Origin: Ciona savignyi
Taxonomy: Eukaryota; Chordata; Ascidiacea; Phlebobranchia; Cionidae
Length of the DNA: 64,000 nt
Assembly: GCA_000149265.1 (NCBI GenBank)
Contig: CH002902.1
Coordinates: 363,352 to 427,351, forward strand
Direction: 5' to 3'
Shown here in pieces: positions 38,701-50,800 of this stretch. Made by a program: the position numbers and the translations under genes. Below the pieces are notes generated by a model. That model was not told the DNA's origin, ran no database searches, and was given only the letters and a program-made list of their open reading frames with translations. Numbering within the stretch: the first letter of the stretch is position 1; every line of letters begins with the position of its first letter.

Positions 38701-39220
38701 CTCGGCCTCTTCGTGCAGCTGTTTGTGGTCGACAGCGCTGAAAGCGGACGACGAGCTGGAGGCGAAGTTGCATGCCATTGGTGATGACGTCATCATCGGT
38801 GACGTGATCATGGACGCGTGGCGGAGCAACGGAGCAGCAGAAAACGCAGGGCTTGCAGAAGGGGACGAGGGAACAGCTAGAGGACTGGTAACCTCACAGT
38901 TATAAAGACGTTTGGACAAGGGCTTTCTGCTAGCCAAAACCGGACTGTTCTCTTTTCCATTGCCCATTCCATAGAGCCGAAAACGAGCCTATAAAGAAAA
39001 ACAACAATTTAAAATCTAAATTACCCAAAACAAGTCAACCGTAATTCGTTTTACTTACATTAGGAACAGACTTGAACCGCCGGAAAGAAGAGGACTTTCC
39101 ATCACTGAACAAGGAGGAGTTTTCTTTCCTTTCCTGCAGCGCTGGTTCGAAATGCGAATCGCTATGCTCGATTGGAGTCGGTAGATCGGTAAAACAGCCC
39201 TCTGTGTGGGCAAGGTCCAT
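35753..39220 (-). CDS. CDC25: CDC25-family dual-specificity phosphatase
   Basis: Eight exons: 39059-39220, 38290-38988, 37708-38001, 37379-37608, 37080-37227, 36766-36899, 36157-36382, 35753-35893; they join in frame to 677 residues. Residues 1-460 are a Ser/Pro-rich regulatory region with two KEN motifs (32-34, 66-68), possible APC/C degrons. The rhodanese-type catalytic domain follows: [14 protein letters not shown] with back-door Cys530, then [10 protein letters not shown] with Cys582 and Arg588, and the C-terminal block YRPM...WAGE near 635-660. The family activates cyclin-dependent kinases by removing inhibitory Thr/Tyr phosphates. Residue 581, normally His, is Tyr (YCEFSSER). An in-frame TAA immediately upstream of the ATG supports the start. 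A fold-back minisatellite begins about 20 bp upstream. Family assignment is firm; the effect of Tyr581 is unknown. Confidence 0.95.
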
Positions 39221-39239
39221 ACGTTAGTCGGGTTCCATG

Positions 39240-39520
39240 ACAACTGAACCCCTTACAACTGAACCCCTTACAACTGAACCCTTACAACTGAACACTTTAC
39301 AACTGAACCCCTACAATTAAGCCCCTTACAACTGAACTCCTTTTTACTGAACCCCTTTAAACTGAACCCCTTTACAGCTGAACCCATTTCAATTGAACCT
39401 CTTTACAACTGAACCCTCTTTTCAGTTAAGAGGGTTCTGTTAAAAGGGGTTCAGTTGTAAAGGGGATCAGTTGTAGGGGCTCAGTTGTAAGGGTTTCAGT
39501 TGTAAGGGGTTCAGTTGACT
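39240..39520. repeat. Fold-back minisatellite upstream of CDC25
   Basis: About twelve imperfect 15-16 bp units (ACAACTGAACCCCTT) run to about 39420, then about seven units follow in reverse-complement orientation (AAGGGGTTCAGTTGT) to 39520. The turn is GAACCCTCTT...AAGAGGGTTC. The array begins about 20 bp upstream of the CDC25 start codon, so it may lie in the 5' UTR or core promoter. Confidence 0.92.
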
Positions 39521-42500
39521 GGTCACCGGTTAGTCGATGCAAGAGTCAAATGGTATAAAGTTTGATTATTGCATATTGAAAAAGCTATTTGGTTAACCTT
39601 GGTTTTCTAAACTGGCGGTGAGTGTCTCTGGTCCACGTTCTGTAACGCTGTCTAGCTGTGGTGATACCGGTCTAAACATATGGCTCGCTCTGCTGTAAAA
39701 TGGCCTGAACATTTGCTTTTTGCTGCTGGGTGTCCATCTGCTATGGCTCAATCTCAACTGCTTCCCTGTATTTCAAATCCCACTGTATGTGCGAACACCT
39801 ATACTAAACTTGTGACCTAGCCAGTACTTACCAAAGGACAGCTTGGCCAATCGTGCTGGAAGCTGCTGCATGATATACCGCTCCATTATAAAGTTATATG
39901 CTCCCTAAAGTGAGACTAACTAAACCTAATAAGATACCTACCCCTAAATACCTGAATCAAACGATATAAACGGTCAAAGATGATATGACTATTTAACCGC
40001 TGTTGCCCTGATACGCTGCTACAAAATGAAAATCGAGATACTGATCTCGGAAAGTAGATAAGCAAAGGTATATGGACGCATTTCGTCTACCTACGGTGCT
40101 TATTTAATGAACAAATCTATTGAAATCAAACGCAAAGGTAGGCCAAGCCCGCTGAGAACGACCATAGGTAGCATGGCGGACAAAACGACGACGTTTTTTA
40201 GGAAATTGATCGACTCGCCTACCTACAGTGCGACCTGGAATATTCAATGCGACCTGGATTCTTAAAACCTACAATACAATTTAAGTTTAACAATGTAGTC
40301 CGTTTAATACTACGTGGGAAAACTAAACTTAAGATATATAAACTGAACAATCGGCGACTAACATTGAATGTTTATTATTACTGGTTTATTAAATATATTG
40401 ATTTTGATTTTAACTATTATTGCTATATCGAATGCTATTTGCCGATTGCTTGCTACTCGCTAGCTCTGTGCACTGGAGATGCATCAGACAGACTGTTGAC
40501 CGCAGTCCACTGTCTGCATGATTACTTGCACAAGGGAAAAAAAGGCAGTAATGACCGCCATTGTTCTCCCAGCGCTGAACCACCTGAGCGCGTGTCAGGT
40601 CCGTACTACCAGCTGTGACGTCACAAGTCCATCCGTTTTCGCACATCTCGTAATTGCCGGCTCGGTTAGGTGAAGCGGTGGAAACAGGTAGCAGACCTAA
40701 TTAGCGGCGAAGACCGACAGACTCATTAACCGCGCAGGTCGATCGAAATGCGTTTCCCCGAACTGCTGCCGAGAATACACGGTCGGCCCGTCGTTCTAAT
40801 GCATCCCGGAAAACTTTTAGCACATGCGCATGTTCGCTGCACTGATTTATTGCATAATTAATGGTGCGGTGAGTTTATAAGGTCGATTTGCGACAGCCTC
40901 TAACCAGCACCGGCGATTGCGTTTGATCACCCGGCGTTGTAAGTGCCACGGACCGTAATGGAACCTTGCGTAACGCATTGCGTGTTAGAAAATCACGACC
41001 ATCCACATTTAGAGAGCATGGGAGAATAGAATCTGCTGATATGTTTCTTGGAAATTAATTTCGAGGTCGAGAAAACGGAAATTACAGCGGGTTGCTGCCA
41101 TCCAACCGCGAAGGCGGAAATCATTCAAGACATTTTACCTATTGGCAATCACTGCAGTCTGCACTTTATTTTCAACGACCACAACAAGAAAACGATATTT
41201 TCGGCCGAACGACGCCGTAGCGTCACGGTCTATTGAGCGCGGACGACAGAGCTATGTTTACCCGAGCCTTTGTCTGATTGGCTGATACGGCTACGCAAGA
41301 AAGGAGAGGCAAATTTAAACGCGTAAACCGTTGGCGGGCCTATACTACAGGTTCGGACAAGAAAAATACAAGTTTTTACGGCGACACACTCGTTACTATG
41401 GGGACGTACGTCACGTACGGTATATCGGGCGTGACTGTAACAATACGTTGATGTGTTACCGCAGCGTGATCTGTAACTAACGGTACAAATGTCAAAATTC
41501 AAATATGTTCTTTTGTGTTCGAATAATCGGGCATTTCAAGGGATGTTTATTGATTACCCTTGATGCACCGATAAAAAGACCATTGAACGGTTTCCTGAAT
41601 TAATAACGGGCAAGTAAACAGGCGCCGCTTCAAAGGTTGCCGAGAGTGTTGGCGGTGGAAAAGCACACTTAACGTGCTGGATAAAGAGCCGCTATCTCCT
41701 TTTCTAGGTCGGATTGAGCACTGTAGGTACCATAAAGGGTTGTAAACGGTGCCCGGGCGCAAGTAGTTAACTGGTAACCCGGGAAATTGAGGTGGCGGTC
41801 TGGCAGTCCGCTTAATTAACAAAACGATCACTGAAGTGCAACTAGTTGATTTACGACTGTGTTCGGATTCCCTAGGGCGAATGACAGAGAGTGTACGACG
41901 TACATTAGGGTCATCGCTCGTATTTGAAGCGCCCTGCTGAGCTACGTGGCCTCGGTCGGCGGTTTTATTTGTTCCATTAAAATGCCAGTCATTCGGTGGA
42001 CGCGCCGCGTTTAACCTCCACAGTGCTGCGGTGAAAGTGTGCGCGATGAGTAACTAGGAAATAACCGTCCGCACCTGCCGAACGGGATTTCGAATTACGC
42101 GCCCACGCTAAACAGTGGTTCAATATTTGAGCTGTGCACACACATTCACTCCAACAACCCATTCTCAGAAAATGCGAGATTGTGTAATGTACAGACCGTA
42201 TAATTTGCCTACATCGTTGACCGGGCACGGGTTATGTAGATGTTAGTCATTTTTAAACAATACAGACCGACGTCGCAAGTTACCGGGAGGCACTGGGCTT
42301 AAATAAAACACCGCCGTTTTATGAATGAAACTTTCAAACTTCGAGCGGGAAAACGGGCGCTGTGATGTCACAGACGCTTGGCTGCGTTGAACAAGTATCG
42401 CCCACGATCGCACCCGAGAGAGCTCGGCGCGAATTACAAAAGCAACTTCGGAATTTCGGCGGAATTTCGGCTAAGTAGTCCTTTGTGGCGCACAACCGGC

Positions 42501-44790
42501 CCCTTTCACCAACGTAACGATCCGAACTGCCTACGTATTCAATGACAGATGTAAACTTTACCACCAAATCCGGACTTACACCGAATTAACGTTAAGTTAG
42601 AACGAGGCGGTTTGTTCTTGAGCTCGATGTAATAAAACGAAAATTAATCTGTGAGTTTTAATTAGTTTGAATGCGGATGGCCGTTATCCTACGATTAATC
42701 CAAAACACAAACGTCGCATTAATCAAAACGAAACGCCCGATCAAAAAAATCAGCACAGCGTGATTTATGATACAATACTTCATTTCGTGTTTAAATGACC
42801 TGACGCCGTTCTGATTATGACGTCATAAATAAGCACCGATAACGCTATCGAGTCCAGGCAGTTCTCGGCTTGGCCGTTTTGCCTGGATAATGACGCGTGA
42901 ACAATAATCCGGTGCGTGGGTAGATGTCCAAAATTACAAAAACTGTGTGATTCTAAGGTTGGAATAAAACGCAATTTTAGTGTATTATGCTGATTTAAAT
43001 AAGGATGGTAGGATGCATATTCCACGCGCTGAATTAATACGGGTGTGGGAAAGGACAGTTTCCAGTCCTGAACAATTGAATTGCAATTAAAACAATCGAA
43101 TAATCTGATTATAGTTCAGTGGGAAGAAACAACACTTCCCACTTTCCATTCGGTTATATTAAGTGAAAGTTAAACAACAGTAATTTGGCTATGTTGTCTG
43201 AGATGTTTCGAGTGTCTTACCGACGATTGGCGATTAGTTTAGGCGATTTGGGTCGGGAGTACTTGAACTCAAAAGGTTGTAAACTACTTAGGAGTGTATT
43301 ACGTTAATAGTGGGAACATTGCAGTCTGTTGAGCGGCTGGGTGGATTATAGCGTCTTCCGGGAAACAAAACACGACTTTGTAAAGAGATGTAGGCTTTAG
43401 TTTGGATTTAGTTGATTAAAACGCAATTAATTGTTCGTTAGAGAATTTCCATTGGCGTTGGTGGGTCAAACCGCTTTTCCTTTGTATTGTTTCCGTTTGG
43501 TGCCGATTTCGAGACATCTTAGTTAAATCTAAATCTAGTCGAGGACTGCTTGTCGCAGTTGTGCGATACAAGATGACGTAGATTTCGTCACAACGGGCGT
43601 TTTGGCGTCACAATAACACGGGCAGCGGTTCTGGAACACGCAACAAACCATGAAAAACAAACACGAATCTGGGCGCTCGGGTGCCGAGTGACTCCCAATT
43701 AGAAGATCTCATCGCCTGTCTAATTGCTCGGGGTTCTAATACACGACCAGCAGCACTCAGCGACGATGTTCTGACACGTTGTTGTTTATGTTGCCAATAA
43801 ACAAAATTATTATGAATCGCAGAAAACGTGGATATCCCGACGGATAAAGGGTGGCGACACTTAAAAGTGAGTTTTCAGCATTTCAAAGGTCACGATGTGA
43901 AGAAATCGAACTGGCGCCAATACTCTCTCTGCCATATGTTATACGGCTTTAGTGGCGATCCATTAACCCGTTGCAAAATACAACAACTGTTGTCGTTATG
44001 CGCTCCAGCTCACAGCTGTCAAGGGCTTGAGGTCGTGGTTGCGAGTGGGTTTTTAAGAACTCTTAAAAATTATGCTGGTAAAATAACACGGAAACACTAG
44101 CGGGTTTGGCGGGATTTACAAACCGCCTAAAAACGGCCCTGCTGCACGCTGCAGTAATACCGAACACATGTTAAATGCGATTATGGCCGTTAAATACTGT
44201 ATCCGTGCAATATTAGCTGAAATGTGAACAATAACAGTACTGTTCACTGGTGCGAGATAAATCTGGGAGGGAAAATTGCGCAGGTTTTCGTGGGTTTTAC
44301 CTTGCTTAGAGCAATCATGCGTATAAATAATTTTATTTCGTATTTCAACACACTTTGGCGCAAATTGTCCGTGGCTAAAAGATTGATGATTAGTACCATG
44401 TTATAATGTTGTTCAACGGCGTACAAACAAAACAAAGGGGTGATTAGTTGCCTCGTAGTGCACACCTGGCTATTAGGCTATTGTTGTTCTGCCAAAATAC
44501 TACAAGCTGTGATGCATTCAAAGACAAATAAAGACGCAGTAAACGCCATATGCTACCTGTAAATGCTGAGTCCTTATACAAACATTTCTCTATAAGCTTT
44601 CATATTATGCATGTGAGTATATATCCTCATATTCTAATATAGACACCATTATGTATAGCTTCCAAACTAACCTGAACAATATATCATCTTACACAAATAA
44701 TCGTATATTATACATCATATTATAAAACTTTTATCTCAAAATAACAAATTTACCGTCTTCAATTTGGGATGGGGGAATTGCAGCTTGTAG
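39521..44790. other. Region upstream of CDC25, no gene seen
   Basis: About 5 kb with no convincing coding exons on either strand. From about 40500 the sequence is richer in G and C, with more CpG and fewer repeats than the left half. It is a plausible regulatory or promoter-like region, but I cannot identify a transcript. Confidence 0.4.
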
Positions 44791-44890
44791 NNNNNNNNNN
44801 NNNNNNNNNNNNNNNNNNNNNNNNNNNNNNNNNNNNNNNNNNNNNNNNNNNNNNNNNNNNNNNNNNNNNNNNNNNNNNNNNNNNNNNNNN
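44791..44890. other. Assembly gap of 100 N
   Basis: Exactly 100 unknown bases, the usual placeholder for a gap of uncertain size. Any frame read across it is meaningless. Confidence 0.99.
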
Positions 44891-47800
44891 TTCCAACTGT
44901 TGCAATGTGGGCAGATGTCGACCATTGCTATCATGGCTGCTCTAGGTAGAGCGGTGGAGTGCGGTACGTGAAGGGACACTCGACATTCTTTTGAAAGGAC
45001 CACGCCATTTGGCCTAACCCTAAGTACGCAGAATTAGTTCTTCGCACGGCTACACACTTAACGGGATCACTAAGTATAAAAACCTTGCCATACTATCAAA
45101 AGTAAAATTCTGATGTTAAAACTAGCACTAACCGCGGCAACTTTTAATATAAACACAAGATTAATGTGTTATCATACAGTTGTTATTAAAACTACTTGAC
45201 CTGTCCTGTAGCACTGGCTGAAAATAAATTTATTGTCCAGGACCATATGTTTCTTACTTCTGTTTAGATTATTATGCTAGAGCACATCCGCAGTTTCGAA
45301 TGGACCACTTGTCCTATATACATTGGATACAGCTTATCGTGTTCGGTTGCGTTGAGTAAACAATAACAATGCTCGCATGTGTCTCTCTGGGTGGCACGAA
45401 ATGTTTAGTATAAATGCTTTAATAAGTAACTAACTATAGGAATATAAGACCTGGTCGTTTATACTGTGATGGGAAGACTATACTGATTTGAACTCAAAGT
45501 TGAACTGTTGATATATATGCAGTGCCGTTGACTGTACTGCAACTTATCTCAAAAGAGCGGATTTAGAATAAGACGTCCGCATTAAGGTATGCGGAAGAAA
45601 AAATAGCACACCTATGCCAGCTAATTCCTTTTCATTGTTCTGGAACTTGAGAACTAATTGCGATTCTAAAGCGGAGCGATGTAAACTGGTTTACCGGGCT
45701 TCACACGAACCCTCAAAGCTGCGGCCCAGCGTGCGACTGCCTACCTATACCTGGGATACGGCTGGATACGGCGAGAGAGCTCCTTTTTCGAGCGCAATGC
45801 TTCGAAAAGGAAACACACGGCACAGCGTCGAATGCGCTCTCGGCTGAAAATCCATCCGCTGACAAAAGCGAGCGCACCTTGGCGCGGCTGGACGAAGCCT
45901 GGACACCTTAGAGAACTGTTTGAACGCTATGCGTGTACTCTGGAAACGCGCAAGTGGATTAACGTGCTGGAATTTCACTTAATACATCCGAAGTTCTGAG
46001 CTACGGATTATGAAATACTAAGTTCCTTAAAGAAAAAAAACTAATTTTAACTGCTAACAAAACTACTAGCTGGCATTCGATTTCTTTTTAAATGGAGCCT
46101 TACAGTTCCAATACAAAATATCGACTGAAAATGTTAGCCGAAACGAATAATTCTAATTTGCTGGTAAATAAACAGCTAATAAGGGAATAACAAATCGATA
46201 ACGATGCAAATTGCACTCGGCTGGTTGTGCGCTGCATGTGCAGTCGAATGAATGATGTCCTGCATCGATTCGCAGCTGCTATTTCAAGAGAGCCGGTGCA
46301 CATCGCCTTTTTCGCAGGTTCAGTGTTTATGGAGAGCTGACTGAGATAAGCGGGGAAGGCGAGCGTCTGCGCATCGGAGCCCGAGGCAAACTCCTCTCTA
46401 GCGTCGTAGATAAGGCCTGGAGTACAGGAGATAGGGACGTTCAACGAAATCTATCTCCCTTTCACTTGTCCACGGCTCGAAGGGCCATTGTTTTGCTCCT
46501 GTGAACGTACAGGTGTGCCTTTGTTTGGTCACTATTGTCCGTGGCAGTAAAATGCAGGCTTGGAACAACGGCGAACGAATCCCGCTCGTTAAAATAAAAA
46601 CTTTGAATTCAAGATGAACTTCGGACACCAAAACATATGCTACAGCGAACTAAAAACGCCACCCTAATTTACGGTGCTAACCGATCTTTACAAGGCGAAA
46701 ACGCATATGGCAGATCGCGGCTGCTGCATTTTCACCAAACATAGTAAAATTTCAGCTCAAGGAAGAACTCTTAAAACCGATTTCATAACCAAAATTTGAA
46801 ATATTTGTAATGTGTATCTTGTTTTTCGTTTATAGCTTTAAAAATCAGCTCCGAACAGGACTATCATTAACCTTGATACCATAATAATAAAAACGAAAGA
46901 ACAAAATATGATTTAACAGTATTTAAGTTTTTGAACAAATTTTATGCCTTGGACAGGTGTAAATTAAATCACTGGCCAAAACACTGGCTATAGAAGAAAA
47001 CCTGCTAAAATATTAATAGGCCAAGAAATGAGAACATTTTGCGCAAAATGGCTAAAATATGTAAAAAAAAGAAGACTGTAAGCACAACATATTATTTCAT
47101 CAATATGCTGATCACAAGGCGATAACTTTTATGTTACACTTTCGTTTCGTTGGAAAGTGTGATTCGAACTCGGCGCTGAAATCGCACACTTTACACATCG
47201 AAAGTACGATTTTCTACATCTCGATTTTCGAATAAATAGTGAGGCACGAAGTTCAGCGGTTCCTCCGTATATCCTCTACAGTGGGCAGATAGCCGTTTCC
47301 CTCGTGCGCGCTATGTTTACTATGCGTCCGGTTTCGGCGATGGCGCAGTGTAAATACGCAGGTGTTTATTGATTTAGAGGCGCTACTGCGTTGTTTTGGA
47401 AACTGGTCTGTTTATTAGGACCGTTCGTGTTCGTAAATGCATGTTATGGGTAAGTGGGAAAATTAAAGAGTTTGTGTGTGTATTGGCGCAAACTGTGCGG
47501 AATTGGTGTCTTGGGATCCCAGATTGATTAGAGTCACGGTTATTTTGGTTTTGTGTGAAAATCTGTCGTTTCGAAATATGGAAGCATTTTCGCATGTGCA
47601 GTAAACGACTGGAAAATTTGCAATTTGTCTGCTTCACGGCTGTTAAAGGGCAAAGGGGTAGCTTCACATTCAGATCGTTAAGACTTCTGGGTAAAATTGA
47701 AGATTTGTCTTTTACATTTTCTCTGGACAGCTTAAGAGATAATCTAAAGGTGTCGCGAGAAGGAGCCATAATAAGAGATCAGAAGGGACAAAGCCGGTCT

Positions 47801-50800
47801 TCAGTGGCCGACTGGCGCTGGACAATGGCTGACAGGGTGTCTATGGCGGGAGATAATCGCTGGGATGATCGGTCCGGTTCAACCAAGAGCTTTTCTGGAT
47901 GCGGTGTAATTTGCGCGGCCCGATCCCATACTCATTGTCTCCGGATCGTTTTGCGAAGCTGTAAGCCAGCGATTAAGTGAACGCAATCGGGATTACGGGC
48001 CACACTTTCGTGTCCAATATGTGTTTTAACTTTGCATGGTGTCATTGGGATCCATGTTGTCTTTGCCTCGTACTTGGATTAAGTACACTGGCCCATTTGG
48101 ATTGTAAAGACAAATAAAACTAGATTTTCTCGTAATTACGATTCGGCTAAATAAATCTTCGGATCACACTATTTTCAATGAAAGAGATGGGAATCTATGT
48201 GGTCGTGGCTCTGACGTCTATATCAGAAATTCTTATCGTACATATAAAAACGACTTTACAAAACCGATCCAGCCTTTAACAAAATCTGTTTTCTAAAAGG
48301 TTTCTAAAAAGCTTTTATCGTACAGCAACGGGTTACCGTTAAAATTCTAAACTGTTGTGACTTTTCAAAATTATATTAAGGCATTGGTATATCATTGCTA
48401 TATTATAATAAAATCTTAATCTTGCAGTATCGCATTATGAAAACCTTAAGATTGCAATATTATAATGTTAAAATTGTGTTATTTTAAAATTATATTAAAG
48501 CCGGTAGTAGCAATTGGACACGCATATGGGTGGGACGAGTAATATTATTAAGCAGGATTACGTGTTTATGGTTGGTGGAAGTGGTGTAGCTCTAGCGCTA
48601 TCTAACGGAGGAAAAGGTTGTACTTTATTTTTGTTTGTGAGATTTTCAAAATATAATTACCGGTACCAGCAGCTGGAAACTATTTTAAACTACCACCTAC
48701 GAAAATATTTCTTAATCGAAGATTTTCTTTGAATCGCATAGAAAAAATATTTTGCGCAAACCTATATCAAAACTTCGGTAATCTGTGGTTATCGTCGCTT
48801 TGCGATACCAGCTCAGACCAAACAACGAAAACAAAGAAGAGAGCGTCATTAGAGAAACAAAACAGCGATTAAAACTTATTAGCGATGCGCGGCGATAACG
48901 GTCCTATTCATAGCGGGTTCAATCAAATGTGTATAACAACATCTGTGGCCTTTAGAACGCACGGCGAAGTGCAAGGCGCCCGAGCTCGTCTCGAAAGTTT
49001 TAATTGCCCTCAATGTTAGACCGATGATTAAAAGTTTGGGAAAATCTGGTTCGCGTATTGTTAAGTTCTGGGTGATGGTAAAACTCTTTTGGAGTTTTAA
49101 TTAAATACGAGAAACCTTAGTTGTACATTTAATCAAGGGGAAAACTATGTTTATTTAAACTTGGAACGAATTCCCGTTATTTTTCGCCTGCTTGGAGAAA
49201 TTTTACATAAAAAACAACCCAGCTGTCTTTTAAATGACAATTCTTATAAAACTTTAAAAGCCGTGTTATAATACATACTACGTGTATAAAAAACAACAAG
49301 ATTAAAACAATTTTCTTCTAGAGTATGTACAATCAATCAATCAATCATAAATGAACAAAACAACTTATACAAACAAAAGCAACAGGGTGTATGCGTTTCA
49401 AGGGGTTCAACAGGTTTGTGGGTAAAGTTTTGAAATGGGTCAAATATAAAACCCTTACAAATTTAAAGTGTGCTATCGGAAAAAGTAAATATAAAAGCGG
49501 AATGTACTGTCAACGGATCAGGGGTGGTCTTAGCTCTTTTCCGATATACAGTTTACTTATAGTGAATGATAGACAGGGTAAATGTTTGAATCTAATCTTA
49601 ACTGCACGGAGATCTAAATGGGTTTAGGTTGGGTTTAGTTTTGAATTTTAAGCCCGGGTCCACTCACATGCTAGAAAGATGGCGGGTTGTTGGTTTGGTA
49701 ATCATAAACTGGCCCGTAAGCGTACGCTAACTGTAAGGAAACAAACCATGTCGTGAATGGCGAGCATTTGTGTGTGTAATTAGGCCTAAAATCAAGTAAT
49801 ACACATGTCAAGCTTTCGTTTGTTTTGTGATCAACTAAAAACTAAGCAAATTTGCAAGAAGAACAAACACGACAGGAATAATATGCCGAACTTATGTCGT
49901 TATGTGCAGCATATGTCCCGAACGTTAAACTTGTTAAAGCAATTGTGATTTATCTGCTTCGACAACTGGCAGCAAACTGTGAACAGACTGGCCGAAACAA
50001 GGGAATTACACGGCGGGCGAGTGGCCTGGAACGAACCAGCTTTAACGCATATGTTCGTTCGACCGTGCTGATCAGAGGCGAAGGATGGTAAATGGGTATT
50101 ATCATTTTACAAATATGGATGTAACTATAACATTTTTAAACAGATGTAACTATAAAATTGTATAACAATTTTCGTTGAATTCACATGTATATACGAGCCC
50201 GAGATGGCCAGAAAGCAACAACATGTTAGTTTTATTTTGAGTTTACGTGTAGCATTTGTCCAAGATTGCCTTACGAATAGTGTTAACAAAAATAAATCAC
50301 ATTGGGAAATTTGAATATCATTTGTTTAAATGACGATGTCCGCTAAAATGACACAAAACAAATAGCATATTCCTTCTTCAAGATAATGTAAGCGGGATTA
50401 AAACGCAACGCAAACACATGTAGATCGGGAAACGGATACAGCAGTCCGATTTTGCGTTTAAGCCGGTTTGCATTTTGTGGCTTTTGAAATAATGCGATGT
50501 GAAAAAACTTAGAACTTCGGAAATGAATATCCTTCCTTTATGAACTACATTTTATCCGGATAAGCCGCGAAAATATCGCTAATTTGCAATGCTCATATGT
50601 AATAAGAGATTATAACTAGTACAGTTCTGCGGATGCGATTAAAATTTACGAGATCTTGCGTGATAACTTACAAGTGCAACTGAAAAAGGCAACGATATGA
50701 CGTACGTAATTTCTCTCGCTCCGGAATGTTATGAACAACGGCGGTAAATTTAAACATCGGTAGAAAAGTTATTTAATTTGATTTTTCAAGTTAAGCGCCA

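Noticed and set aside
38351..38905. 184-codon open frame on the plus strand
   Set aside because: It is exactly antisense to the large CDC25 exon 2, which is supported by family motifs and phase; Ser/Arg-rich coding DNA often leaves the opposite strand open.
44731..45003. Open frame spanning the N run
   Set aside because: The frame is open only because the unknown bases contain no stops.
47383..47980. Overlapping open frames of 128 and 141 codons on opposite strands
   Set aside because: No recognisable domain, no splice context and mutual antisense overlap; most likely chance in GC-richer DNA.
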